From: Nitrospira sp.
GTDB taxonomy: Bacteria > Nitrospirota > Nitrospiria > Nitrospirales > Nitrospiraceae
Assembly: GCA_030456405.1 (NCBI GenBank)
Contig: JAKDNQ010000037.1
Coordinates: 1-14,484, forward strand
DNA: 14,484 nt
Direction of reading: 5' to 3'
Of this stretch, positions 1 to 7,000 are shown piece by piece (position 1 is the stretch's first letter; every line of letters begins with the position of its first letter). The notes below the pieces were generated by a model. It saw only the letters and a program-made list of their open reading frames with translations. It made no database searches and was not told where the DNA came from. The translations under genes were made by a program, and so were the position numbers.

Positions 1-901
1 TACCGAAGACGACCCCCAAGGCGCACTGGTCGAAGCGCTCTTCGCGCAGGCCTATGTGAGCCACCCCTACCATTGGCCGGTAATCGGCTGGTTCGGCGAC
101 TTAGAGGCGATGACTCTCGATGACTTGCAACGGCACTACGATACCTACTACTCCCCCAATAACGCCACCCTTGTCGTCGTAGGCGACATCAATGCCGACA
201 GCTTGCTCCCCACGATCAAACAGCTCTTCGAACCGATCCCGCGAGGACCGGAGCCTCAATCGATCACCACCATGGAGCCGGAGCAAAAAGGTGAACGCCG
301 CTTTCTCCTGAAGCGAGAGGCGCAGGTCCCCTTCGTCATGATCGGCTATCGTGTGCCCAATTTTACGAGTGAAGATTCGTATGCGCTCGACATTCTCGAT
401 TCCATTCTCTCGCATGGGAAAAGTTCGCGTTTGTACCAGAGTCTGGTCTACGAGCAAAAGTCGGCGTTGGCCGTTGGGTCAGAGTACAGCTTGCTGCAGA
501 CCGATCCCGGCCTTTTCTACTTCTACGCTCTCGTCAGCCCAGGCCAGAAGCCGGAATCGGTCGAGGATGCCCTTCATCAAGAAATCAAACGTCTCCAGAC
601 CGATCCGCCGACAGAGCAAGAGCTGCAACGAGCAAAGAATCAGGTGGAAGCCACCCATGTCTTTGAACAGGACTCCAACTTCCGGCATGCGATGCTGCTC
701 GGGCAAGCTGAATCTGTCGGCGCCGGGTGGCGGAAAATAGACCAATTTGTCGAACAGATCCGAGCGGTGACGCCTAAAGATATTCAACGTGTCGCCCGTC
801 AGTATTTAACAGAAGACAATCGAACCGTCGGCACATTGATACCCCTGCCTCCCAAACAACCAGAGGCACACTCCACCGCCGCGCAACAGGGAAAGCCATA
901 A
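1..901 (+). CDS. M16 family zinc metallopeptidase (insulinase-like), 5' end outside window
   Basis: This is the C-terminal part of an M16 peptidase. The frame is open from base 2, so the gene begins left of the window. A GTG at 56 lies within the conserved domain and is not a credible start. The stretch HPYHWPVIGW followed by a YYSPNNATLVVVGD segment is typical of the end of the M16 catalytic domain. The second half (about 110 residues into the visible part onward) is the inactive M16_C-type domain, with an SSRLYQSLVYEQ segment. The HxxEH zinc motif and the distal glutamate should lie just upstream of the window, so catalytic competence cannot be checked here. The stop TAA overlaps the ATG of the next gene by one base, which points to translational coupling. 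In paired M16 systems one partner carries the zinc site and the other the substrate-binding Arg/Tyr pair. This gene is the likely catalytic partner by inference. Confidence 0.85.
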   Translation, partial: TEDDPQGALVEALFAQAYVSHPYHWPVIGWFGDLEAMTLDDLQRHYDTYYSPNNATLVVVGDINADSLLPTIKQLFEPIPRGPEPQSITTMEPEQKGERRFLLKREAQVPFVMIGYRVPNFTSEDSYALDILDSILSHGKSSRLYQSLVYEQKSALAVGSEYSLLQTDPGLFYFYALVSPGQKPESVEDALHQEIKRLQTDPPTEQELQRAKNQVEATHVFEQDSNFRHAMLLGQAESVGAGWRKIDQFVEQIRAVTPKDIQRVARQYLTEDNRTVGTLIPLPPKQPEAHSTAAQQGKP

Positions 902-2265
902 TGATGTCGGCAAAACTCCGGCCCGCGCCTACACGACAGGCGGCTCTGACCTTCGTGGTGGGACTTTGTGCGTTGCTCTTGGCTAACGAGCCCAGTGAGG
1001 CAGCAGAGATCGCACCGACAAAATTTATCACGACAAACGGCATCACAGTGCTCGTCCTTGAACAACATTTCCTCCCCATCGTTGAAATCCACGCGCTTAT
1101 GAAAGCCGGCTCGGCACAAGACCCTCCCGACAAAGCAGGACTCGCGAACCTCGTCGCCAGTCTCCTAGACGAAGGGACAACCACGCGCACATCGAAACAG
1201 CAAGCAGAGCAAATCGATTTTATCGGGGGAACCTTGGAAACCAAGGCCTCAGAAGATTTCACCACGGCATCCGCCCGCGTGCTCAAGAAAGACCTCGAAC
1301 TTGGCTTCACGCTGTTCGCTGACATGCTGCAACACCCCGCGTTTCATAAGCAGGAATTCGAACGAATTCGCACCCAGCTCCTGGGTGAGATGGCGAGCGA
1401 CAATGACGACCCAGGCCATATCGCCATGAAAGCATTCAATCAGCTTGTGTTCCACGGTCACCCCTACCGGTGGCCGGTCAATGGCACAGAGGAGACACTC
1501 GACAAAATCACCCTGGCCGACGTGCAAACCTTTTACGGGAAGGAATATTCCCCTTCCCAAGTCATCCTCACCATCGTCGGCGACATCACGCTTGAACAGG
1601 CCACTGCACTTGTGCAAACCCATTTTGGCGCTTGGAAGAAAGTGACCGCGACAGCTCGGAACACGAAAAAGCCCTCGCCGGTCGAACGGAAGACGGTCCA
1701 ACTCATCGAGAAAGATCTTACCCAATCCACCATTGTGCTTGGCCATGAAGGCATTCCACGCATGCATCCGGATTATTATTCCGTGACGGTGATGAATTAC
1801 ATCCTAGGAGCCGGGGGATTTTCCTCTCGCTTAATGGATTCGATTCGCGACAAGCAGGGGTTGGCGTATGGAATCATGAGCCACTTCGACGCTCGGCTGA
1901 TGCCCGGTTCGTTCTGGGTCAACCTTCAAACCAAGACGGAGACGACGAATCAAGCCATCACCAGTGTTCTCTCCGAGATCAAATCCATTCGTGATACACC
2001 CGTATCCGACCAGGAGTTGGCCGAAGCGAAATCATTCCTCATGGGCAGCTTCCCGCTACGACTTGATTCCACGGCAAAACTCGCGCACGTGCTCGCTCAA
2101 GTGGAACTCTATGGCTTGGGATTCGAATATTTTTCGGACTACCCCAAATGGATAGACCGGGTCACGAAAGAAGATGTCCAACGCGTTGCCAGACAATATC
2201 TGGACCCTAAACGATACGCCTTAGTGGTGGTAGGCGACATTGCCAAAGCGAAGGTCAAACACTAG
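901..2265 (+). CDS. M16 peptidase-like protein lacking the zinc motif, exported
   Basis: This is a 454-residue M16 family protein. It has an N-terminal signal peptide (hydrophobic core at about residues 14-28, likely cleavage after the AA near residue 35), so it probably acts in the periplasm. The usual HFLEH zinc motif is replaced by NLVAS at residues 83-87, in an otherwise recognisable context (DKAGLAN...LLDEGT). It should therefore not bind catalytic zinc in the normal way. The C-terminal domain keeps GGFSSRLMDSIRDKQGLAY, including R316 and Y323, the Arg/Tyr pair that positions substrate in heterodimeric M16 enzymes. It starts at ATG 901, overlapping the upstream M16 gene's stop. By family knowledge such pairs form a heterodimer with one zinc subunit and one R/Y subunit. 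The natural substrate is unknown. The stop codon TAG is also the first three bases of a palindromic repeat. Confidence 0.9.
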   Translation: MMSAKLRPAPTRQAALTFVVGLCALLLANEPSEAAEIAPTKFITTNGITVLVLEQHFLPIVEIHALMKAGSAQDPPDKAGLANLVASLLDEGTTTRTSKQQAEQIDFIGGTLETKASEDFTTASARVLKKDLELGFTLFADMLQHPAFHKQEFERIRTQLLGEMASDNDDPGHIAMKAFNQLVFHGHPYRWPVNGTEETLDKITLADVQTFYGKEYSPSQVILTIVGDITLEQATALVQTHFGAWKKVTATARNTKKPSPVERKTVQLIEKDLTQSTIVLGHEGIPRMHPDYYSVTVMNYILGAGGFSSRLMDSIRDKQGLAYGIMSHFDARLMPGSFWVNLQTKTETTNQAITSVLSEIKSIRDTPVSDQELAEAKSFLMGSFPLRLDSTAKLAHVLAQVELYGLGFEYFSDYPKWIDRVTKEDVQRVARQYLDPKRYALVVVGDIAKAKVKH

Positions 2266-2337
2266 CAGGATGCTGAAAAAGCTCGCCAGCGTCGTTCTCG
2301 CATCGCTCAGAGGGCCGGAAGCACTGGAGGGCATTTT

Positions 2338-2385
2338 CCGTTCGCCAAGATCCATTCTATGGGCGAACGGCCGCACAAAGTGCGG
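2338..2385 (+). repeat. Two tandem hairpins inside repeat copy A
   Basis: CCGTTCGCC at 2338-2346 pairs perfectly with GGCGAACGG at 2362-2370 across a 15-base loop. It is followed directly by CCGCAC-AAA-GTGCGG at 2371-2385, a perfect 6-bp stem with a 3-base loop. Neither is followed by a T-run, so they do not look like ordinary intrinsic terminators. They probably form structured RNA or cruciform arms at the centre of the element. Confidence 0.7.
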
Positions 2386-2420
2386 TCGGTACCTCCTCGC
2401 CTCTTCGCTCGCTGCGGCCT

Positions 2421-2469
2421 TGCCTGCGGAACGGTGCGTCTTGGCGCGCCAGGGCTGGGCGGGTGAGAA
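2421..2469 (+). repeat. 49-bp module within copy A, inverted duplicate of 13278-13326
   Basis: This stretch contains an AscI-type palindrome (GGCGCGCC). It matches the reverse complement of 13278-13326 at 46 of 49 positions by direct comparison. Here it lies just inside the right end of copy A. In copy D the matching module lies just inside the left end. It appears to be a unit that can be present or absent, since copy B has no module. Confidence 0.85.
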
Positions 2470-2552
2470 CCGTGGCCTTTTTGAGCATCCTGCGTGGTAT
2501 TCTCTTGTTGTTCCAGACGCGCAGATCAGTGACGTATTCGCGTGCTTACAGA

Positions 2553-2571
2553 GTTTTTCCGCAGCCTGCTA
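2553..2571 (+). repeat. Second right-hand end of the palindromic element family
   Basis: GTTTTTCCGCAGCCTGCTA is the inverted complement of the copy A left end at 16 of 19 positions, so the family's end sequence occurs a second time about 60 bases beyond the first right end. It may be a solo remnant or the true outer end of a composite element spanning 2263-2571. The bases between the two right ends (2495-2552) show no gene. The larE ribosome-binding site follows at about 2586-2593. Confidence 0.6.
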
Positions 2572-2599
2572 GGCGCAACGTTAAAGGCAGGAACCCGTG

Positions 2600-3406
2600 A
2601 TGACCGAATCCCTCCAAGACAAACTTACGACGCTCCGCAAAGTCATCTCGGACATGCAATCCGTTCTCGTCGCCTTTTCCGGCGGGATCGACAGTACGGT
2701 CGTCTTGAAGATCGCCCATGAACAACTCGGGGAACAGGCGCTGGCGGTCACCGCTGTCTCCCCAACATTTCCCATGATCGAACTCGACGGGGCGAAACAG
2801 GTGGCGGTAGAGATTGGCGCGCGCCATGAACTGGTCCACACCGACCAGCTCGAAATTCCCGCCTTCGTGCAGAACGATGCGGCACGCTGCTTCCATTGCA
2901 AGACCGATCTCTATCAATTGTTGGACGGATTACGGGAAGCGCGCGCAAGCAAATGGATTGCGGATGGGACAAATCTCGATGATCTTGGTGACGATCGGCC
3001 AGGAATCAAAGCGGCGCGAGAGTGGGGGATTCGAAGCCCGCTCATTGAAGCCTCCCTCTCCAAGTCCGATGTGCGGGCGCTGGCCCAAATGTTGGGACTC
3101 TCAAATTGGAATAAGCCCGCAGCGGCCTGCCTCTCCTCCAGAATCCCCCGCGGCATCCCGATCACGATCGAAAAACTCCGCCGAGTGGAAGAGGCAGAAG
3201 ACATTCTGCATGCTGAAGGCTTTCACCATATGCGCGTACGCGAGCATGGAGAGGTCGCGCGAATCGAGGTCGGAGCGGAAGATTTTTCCCGGCTCAATCA
3301 CCCGGACTTGCGGGCACACATCAGCGCACGCCTGCGCAAGGTAGGGTTTCGTTTCATCTGTGTAGATTTAGAAGGATATAGACCGGGCGGGGTCAGCCTA
3401 GGGTGA
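2600..3406 (+). CDS. larE: ATP-dependent sacrificial sulfur transferase LarE
   Basis: This is a 268-residue PP-loop ATP pyrophosphatase of the LarE family. LarE gives up a cysteine sulfur to convert the dicarboxylated nicotinate intermediate into the thio-acid precursor of the nickel-pincer nucleotide used by lactate racemase-type enzymes. Visible motifs, counted from ATG 2600, are the PP-loop SGGIDS near residues 27-32, RCFHCK near 96-101, and PAAACLSSRIPRG with the candidate sacrificial Cys177. The end is VDLEGYRPGG, the usual LarE C-terminus. ATG 2600 is preferred over the adjacent GTG 2597 because AGGCAGGAA (2585-2593) is then well spaced. No larA, larB or larC is in the window, so the pathway context is missing. 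Its 3' end is convergent with atpF, with 18 bases between and no terminator visible. Confidence 0.9.
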   Translation: MTESLQDKLTTLRKVISDMQSVLVAFSGGIDSTVVLKIAHEQLGEQALAVTAVSPTFPMIELDGAKQVAVEIGARHELVHTDQLEIPAFVQNDAARCFHCKTDLYQLLDGLREARASKWIADGTNLDDLGDDRPGIKAAREWGIRSPLIEASLSKSDVRALAQMLGLSNWNKPAAACLSSRIPRGIPITIEKLRRVEEAEDILHAEGFHHMRVREHGEVARIEVGAEDFSRLNHPDLRAHISARLRKVGFRFICVDLEGYRPGGVSLG

Positions 3407-3424
3407 CACCGCCGGATCCAAGCA

Positions 3425-3931
3425 TTATCGTTGATAGGACTTTGACAGCGCTTCAAGCGCCTCATCTGCAAATTTTCGGTGGTCCGCTTCGTTTAGGCTT
3501 CGCTGCACGACTTTCTCCGCCACCATCAAAGCCAAGTCAGTGGTTTGGGCGCGGATATCCTGAATCGCCTTGCGACGCTCGTGATCGATTTCGCGCGTCG
3601 CGTCACCTTTAATTCGCTCGGCTTCGACCGTCATCCGCTGCTCATTTTCTTCCATGAGTCGCTGCGCTCGTTCTTTTGCGGCAGCCAGAACTCCTTCGGC
3701 CTCTTTTGCAGCCATATTCAGTTTGGCCTCATACTCCTTGAGTTTCCGTTCAGCCTCAGACCGATGACGCTCAGCTTGATCGAGACTGTCCTTAATCTTC
3801 TTCTCCCGTTCTTCCAACATACCCAAGATGCCGGGAAACGCGAACTTGTAGAGTACGAACAAGAGAATCGCAAACGATAGGACTTCCCAGAAAATCAGGG
3901 AAGAAAAAAAGTGAGACTCAAACTGCGGCAT
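3425..3931 (-). CDS. atpF: F0F1 ATP synthase F0 subunit b
   Basis: This 168-residue protein is the peripheral stalk subunit b of ATP synthase. It has one N-terminal membrane helix (about residues 12-36) with the FPGILGMLEEREKKI hinge that marks subunit b. A long charged helical and coiled-coil stretch rich in Ala, Glu, Lys and Arg (about 40-150) follows; in the family this dimerises and reaches the F1 head. The start at ATG 3931 is preceded by AAGAGAG, a usable ribosome-binding site. It is the last gene of the F0 cluster and is separated from atpE by 142 bases that contain a repeat element. Only one b gene is present and no delta (atpH) follows, because the next gene, larE, is on the opposite strand. 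Confidence 0.95.
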   Translation of the reverse strand: MPQFESHFFSSLIFWEVLSFAILLFVLYKFAFPGILGMLEEREKKIKDSLDQAERHRSEAERKLKEYEAKLNMAAKEAEGVLAAAKERAQRLMEENEQRMTVEAERIKGDATREIDHERRKAIQDIRAQTTDLALMVAEKVVQRSLNEADHRKFADEALEALSKSYQR

Positions 3932-3955
3932 GGTGTATCTCTCTTCTTTTTAAAT

Positions 3956-4076
3956 GATGCTCACTATGGCCTTCCAACAAGGCTGCCGCGCGTAAGAATC
4001 CCGACACGTACATTCGAAGTACGTTGAGAGACTCGAGCGATCGAGAACGAAATTGGAGGCCGTTTTCAGCATCCTA
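3956..4076 (-). repeat. Palindromic intergenic element, copy B (short, degenerate) inside the atp operon
   Basis: Read on the minus strand, the element begins TAGGATGCTGAAAACGGCC exactly at the atpE stop codon, carries TCGTTCTCGATCGCTC about 25 bases in (copy A has TCGTTCTCGCATCGCTC), and ends GGCCATAGTGAGCATC. The ends pair at 12 of 16 positions. The centre holds ACGTAC-TTCGAAT-GTACGT, a perfect 6-bp stem. At 121 bp it lacks the 49-bp module and may represent the basic form of the family. It fills most of the atpE-atpF gap and is presumably transcribed within the operon mRNA. Confidence 0.65.
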
Positions 4077-4304
4077 TTTGCGGAGGCCCATGATGATAAA
4101 GGCAATGACCAAGCCGTACAGCGCGATGGCTTCCACCAGCGCGAACCCGATCCACATGTACTTCCCGACCCGAGCCTCTGCTTCCGGCTGGCGCGCGACC
4201 GCTTCAATCATCTTTCCAAAGATATAGCCGATCCCCACACCGGCTCCAGCAAATCCTGCTGCCGCTAACCCCATGCCCAACAATGCTGCTGCTGCTGAAT
4301 CCAT
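4074..4304 (-). CDS. atpE: F0F1 ATP synthase F0 subunit c
   Basis: This 76-residue hairpin of two membrane helices forms the proton-driven c-ring. Helix 1 carries the alternating glycines G20-A-G22-V-G24-I-G26 that allow tight ring packing. The polar loop ARQPE (residues 37-41) contacts F1. Helix 2 carries the ion-binding carboxylate E58 in FALVEAIALYG. The residue after this glutamate is Ala rather than Ser or Thr, and no glutamine is seen in helix 1. This fits proton rather than sodium coupling (inference). The start is ATG 4304, preceded by an unusually strong Shine-Dalgarno sequence. The stop TAG coincides with the end of repeat copy B. Confidence 0.96.
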   Translation of the reverse strand: MDSAAAALLGMGLAAAGFAGAGVGIGYIFGKMIEAVARQPEAEARVGKYMWIGFALVEAIALYGLVIAFIIMGLRK

Positions 4305-4313
4305 TATGTCCTA

Positions 4314-4323
4314 CTCCTCCTTT
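4314..4323 (-). promoter_or_regulatory. Strong Shine-Dalgarno of atpE
   Basis: AAAGGAGGAG on the minus strand lies 9 bases upstream of ATG 4304. It is much closer to consensus than the sites before the neighbouring atp genes. This suits a subunit needed in many copies per enzyme. Confidence 0.75.
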
Positions 4324-4340
4324 GTCTGAACGTGCATGTG

Positions 4341-5090
4341 CTAATGCGCATGCTCATCATGGCCATGCAAATGGAATGCGTCTCCCAAATACACGCAGGT
4401 CAATACGGTAAAAATATAGGCTTGAATGAACGCGATACCGACTTCCAATCCGTTCATTGCGATCGTGAATGCAAACGGCAACCACCCAATTAGCAATCCA
4501 CCGCTAATGGATAAGCCGAACAAGACTCCAAGAATGACGTGACCGGCCGTCATATTCGCAAATAGTCGAACGGCCAGTGAAATGGGCCGCGCCAATTGAC
4601 TGATCAATTCGATCGGCACCATCAATGGGAGCAGCCACCCAGGCGTACCAGGCGGAACCAGAATGCCCAGGAACTTGATGCCGTGCAGAAAAAACCCCAT
4701 GACCAAGCTGAGTCCATACACCAGACAGGCGAACACCGCCGTGACTATAATCTGACTTGTCACGGTGTAACTACCGGGGATCAAGCCGATAAGATTACAG
4801 AAGAGAATAAAGAGAAAGAGGGTGGCGATGAGAGGGAAAAATCGCATTCCGTCTTTACCCATCGTATCCATGATGATCCCGCGAATGAAATCCACCATGA
4901 TCTCCGCCAGATTCTGCATCTTGCCGGGGACCAGTTTGCGCGCAGAGCCAGCCATCACCATGAACACCGCCACTAATGCGACGACGACCCACATAATCAC
5001 CACGGCTTTCGTGATGGAAATATCCAATCCACCGAGCGAAATGGGGATCCAGTCGTGAAGTTCAAACGGATGAAGCGGACTTTCTTCCAT
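4341..5090 (-). CDS. atpB: F0F1 ATP synthase F0 subunit a
   Basis: This 249-residue membrane protein forms the proton half-channels beside the c-ring. Several hydrophobic helices are visible, including NLIGLIPGSYTVTSQI (from residue 99). The signature ARPISLAVRLFANMTAGH includes R175, equivalent to the essential stator arginine (Arg210 in E. coli). GLEVGIAFIQAYIFTVL begins near residue 214. The frame is open upstream to 5159, but that would overlap atpI by 38 bases and add a basic, non-conserved tail. ATG 5090 (MEESPLHPFELHDW) leaves a 31-base gap and matches the family's N-terminus. The C-terminus ends HLHGHDEHAH, a short His-rich tail beyond the conserved domain. Confidence 0.95.
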   Translation of the reverse strand: MEESPLHPFELHDWIPISLGGLDISITKAVVIMWVVVALVAVFMVMAGSARKLVPGKMQNLAEIMVDFIRGIIMDTMGKDGMRFFPLIATLFLFILFCNLIGLIPGSYTVTSQIIVTAVFACLVYGLSLVMGFFLHGIKFLGILVPPGTPGWLLPLMVPIELISQLARPISLAVRLFANMTAGHVILGVLFGLSISGGLLIGWLPFAFTIAMNGLEVGIAFIQAYIFTVLTCVYLGDAFHLHGHDEHAH

Positions 5091-5121
5091 GGCGCGTTCG
5101 CACTTTCTCTTTACAATGCAT

Positions 5122-5343
5122 TTAGGTTTTAGGCCACCGCTGCGCCGACCGGTACGCATTCCTGATTCCGGTCACGACGCCCAACATCAACCCCACGGCC
5201 ATCCCCCAGGGGGTGGAGTCGAAGAGGTATGTGTCACAGGCCCAGCCCAACCCCCCTCCAACAATCAACGCAGCGAGCAGATCGGTTGCGATCCGGACCG
5301 CTTGGCCAAGCCCGGCGTACAGTGGATCTTGTGAAGGGGGCAT
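5122..5343 (-). CDS. atpI: AtpI/AtpZ-like small membrane protein of the ATP synthase operon
   Basis: This 73-residue protein has two predicted membrane helices (about residues 9-33 and 43-61), separated by a short loop with DTYLFDSTPWG. The pattern GLGQAV...GGGLGWACDTYL...PWGM.VGLMLGVVTGIRNAY fits the small AtpI/AtpZ family (ATPase gene 1), found at the head of atp operons and linked to c-ring assembly or Mg2+ supply. It heads the operon and lies just upstream of atpB, as expected. ATG 5343 is chosen; a TTG at 5385 would add 14 residues, and neither start has a strong ribosome-binding site. The family assignment is good, but the exact start and the AtpI versus AtpZ name are less certain. Confidence 0.8.
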   Translation of the reverse strand: MPPSQDPLYAGLGQAVRIATDLLAALIVGGGLGWACDTYLFDSTPWGMAVGLMLGVVTGIRNAYRSAQRWPKT

Positions 5344-5410
5344 GTCGTACCCACGGAGGAGAGTGCACTGCAGCTGATGCCACAAAGACTCTGCCGATGG
5401 CGGGCCCGCA

Positions 5411-5440
5411 ATTCAAGCAGAATCAATGTGAAATTGTCAA
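5411..5440 (-). promoter_or_regulatory. Candidate sigma70-type promoter of the atp operon
   Basis: On the minus strand a perfect -35 box TTGACA (5440-5435) is followed after 18 bases by TTGAAT (5416-5411), which matches the -10 consensus at 4 of 6 positions. It lies 68 bases upstream of the chosen atpI ATG, in the divergent region shared with pabB. The -10 is weak, so this is a candidate only. Confidence 0.45.
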
Positions 5441-5449
5441 GCCGATCAT

Positions 5450-5470
5450 GCACTGTGATGGAACCAGTGC
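5450..5470. promoter_or_regulatory. Inverted repeat in the atp/pabB divergent region, possible operator
   Basis: GCACTG (5450-5455) and CAGTGC (5465-5470) form a perfect 6-bp inverted repeat with a 9-base spacer. It starts 10 bases behind the candidate atp -35 box. A TATAGT -10-like hexamer for pabB lies just to its right (5478-5483) without a clear -35. The position suits an operator, but short repeats like this also arise by chance. Confidence 0.3.
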
Positions 5471-5513
5471 GGTAGAGTATAGTGAGTCGGAGACGGAGCA
5501 AATACGTTCATTC

Positions 5514-6998
5514 ATGTCCCATTTCTCTCAATCATCGTTCCTTGATGGACCTCCGCAGCCTTTGGTCCTCACACTGGACCGCCGTGGCAGGACACCTTTT
5601 GAGTTATACTGTTTGATTGCATCTCCCTCTCAGCCATCATTCCTCCTCGATAGCGGAAAGCGGTCAAATCGAGGACGCGACTATTCATTTCTGGGGAGTG
5701 AACCCTTCGCGTTGCTGATTGGGCGGCATGGACAGACTGTTCTCCGCACGAACGAAGGAGACGAATACGTCTCACAAGATCCCTTTGGAAGTCTCAGCCG
5801 CCTCCTCACCCACTACCCAATAGAGCCTTGTCCAGGCTTGCCCCCTTTTTGGGGCGGAGCAGTCGGCTACTTCAGTTACGATCTCGTGCGTGAATTCGAA
5901 ATACTTCCGTCCTTGGCCAAAGATGATCTTCAGCTGCCCTATCTGCAATTCGGTCTCTATGACATCGTCGCAGCCATCGACCATCAAACCGATCGTCTGC
6001 AGCTTATTTTTTGCCCACCCATGGAACGGTTTTTGGGAGAGCCTCGCGAGACACTCTATCACGAGGGTGTAGATCGACTGGCCGAGTGGGAAGCCAGATT
6101 GTGCCGAAAGCCTGCGCCTCTCAAGAATTTCCCTTCCTTCAATCAGAAAGCTTTTCATCCCAACCAACCGCGGGATGCGTACCTCAATCAAGTCCGGCGC
6201 TGCCAAGAGTATATTGCAGCCGGGGACATCTACCAAGCCAACTTATCGCACCGGTTCACCTTGGCCCCCCCTAACCCCTCTGACGGCGGAATAGATCGAC
6301 TACCCTATGAGCAGACACTCTATCAGCGTCTCCAAGCCGTAAACCCTTCGCCTTTCTCAGGGCTGATCCACTTCAATGAGGTCACACTGATCAGCTCTTC
6401 ACCCGAACGGCTCGTTCGTTTGCACAACGGACAGGTGGACACACGTCCCATTGCTGGAACCAGACCACGCGGCCTTGACCATCGAGACGATCAACGCCTC
6501 ATCGGTGAATTGCTTGCAAATGACAAAGAACGGGCGGAGCACCTCATGCTCGTCGATCTCGAACGAAATGACCTGGGCCGCGTCTGCCGATTCGGCAGCG
6601 TGCAGGTCGACGAATTCATGGCGATCGAGCAGTATTCCCACGTGAGCCATATCGTGTCTCATATCAGCGGCGTCCTGAAGCCGGATGCGACACCCTTCGA
6701 TCTGATTCGAGCCCTCTTCCCAGGGGGCACGATCACAGGCGTACCAAAGATCCGCTGCATGGAAATTATCGAGGAACTAGAGCCGGTACGCCGTGGCCCC
6801 TACACCGGATCATTCGGATACATTGGCTGGAACGGCGACCTCGACCTCAATATCGTGATTCGAACGTTGGTATGGTGTGCAGGGAAGGGATACTTGCAGG
6901 TTGGCGCAGGAATTGTCGCCGACTCCAATCCGGCCAAGGAATACGAGGAGACGCTCCAGAAAGCTCAGGCCTTCTTCAGCGCACTGCAACAGCCATAA
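5514..6998 (+). CDS. pabB: Aminodeoxychorismate synthase component I (PabB)
   Basis: This 494-residue chorismate-utilising enzyme joins chorismate and ammonia to give 4-amino-4-deoxychorismate for folate synthesis. The C-terminal half contains the chorismate-binding domain, with PIAGTRPRG at about 312-320, NDKERAEHLMLVDLERNDLGR, and PGGTITGVPKIRCMEIIEELE starting at 403. The PGG..TG form is PabB-like; anthranilate synthase usually has PAG..SG. In contrast PIAGT, rather than the PIKGT of E. coli PabB, is the TrpE-type version. The downstream pabC settles the assignment in favour of pabB. The frame is open back to 5229, but that part overlaps atpI antisense and looks non-coding. ATG 5514 is chosen, with a distant GGAG at 5495; ATG 5448 is an alternative. 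No pabA is adjacent, so the glutaminase subunit must come from elsewhere. Confidence 0.87.
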   Translation: MSHFSQSSFLDGPPQPLVLTLDRRGRTPFELYCLIASPSQPSFLLDSGKRSNRGRDYSFLGSEPFALLIGRHGQTVLRTNEGDEYVSQDPFGSLSRLLTHYPIEPCPGLPPFWGGAVGYFSYDLVREFEILPSLAKDDLQLPYLQFGLYDIVAAIDHQTDRLQLIFCPPMERFLGEPRETLYHEGVDRLAEWEARLCRKPAPLKNFPSFNQKAFHPNQPRDAYLNQVRRCQEYIAAGDIYQANLSHRFTLAPPNPSDGGIDRLPYEQTLYQRLQAVNPSPFSGLIHFNEVTLISSSPERLVRLHNGQVDTRPIAGTRPRGLDHRDDQRLIGELLANDKERAEHLMLVDLERNDLGRVCRFGSVQVDEFMAIEQYSHVSHIVSHISGVLKPDATPFDLIRALFPGGTITGVPKIRCMEIIEELEPVRRGPYTGSFGYIGWNGDLDLNIVIRTLVWCAGKGYLQVGAGIVADSNPAKEYEETLQKAQAFFSALQQP

Positions 6999-7000
6999 CG

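Larger units (their letters stand above)
2263..2494 (+). repeat. Palindromic intergenic element, copy A (full length, with inserted module)
   Basis: The left end TAGCAGGATGCTGAAAAAG (2263-2281) is matched by the inverted right end CTTTTTGAGCATCCTGCG (2477-2494). The first TAG is the stop codon of the upstream M16 gene. Just inside the left end is GTCGTTCTCGCATCGCTCAGA, a block that recurs in copies B and D. The interior holds two perfect hairpins (2338-2385), a TTCGCTCGCTGCGGCC segment near 2404-2419, and a 49-bp module (2421-2469) that occurs inverted in copy D. No transposase gene is nearby. The element resembles a non-autonomous MITE or REP-like sequence. It makes up most of the 334-base gap between the M16 gene and larE. 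Confidence 0.75.

Noticed and set aside
2240..2572. Open frame of 110 codons covering the gap between the second M16 gene and larE
   Set aside because: It lies almost entirely within repeat copy A, which explains the open frame. It overlaps the end of the M16 gene and has no ribosome-binding site or recognisable protein features.
3407..3424. Intrinsic terminator between convergent larE and atpF
   Set aside because: The 18-base gap has no stem followed by a T-run on either strand.
3950..4207. Minus-strand frame overlapping atpE in a different frame
   Set aside because: It is Ser/Arg-rich with no family features, lies over atpE and repeat copy B, and is best explained as a shadow of both.
4321..4343. 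TAGCACATGC at the atpB stop codon as a further repeat end
   Set aside because: Only about ten bases resemble the left end, the A-tract and inner blocks are missing, and the atpB-atpE gap is only 36 bases. Chance is the simpler reading.
5229..5513. Upstream extension of the pabB frame
   Set aside because: It overlaps atpI on the other strand, shows no PabB-like sequence, and would erase the divergent promoter region.
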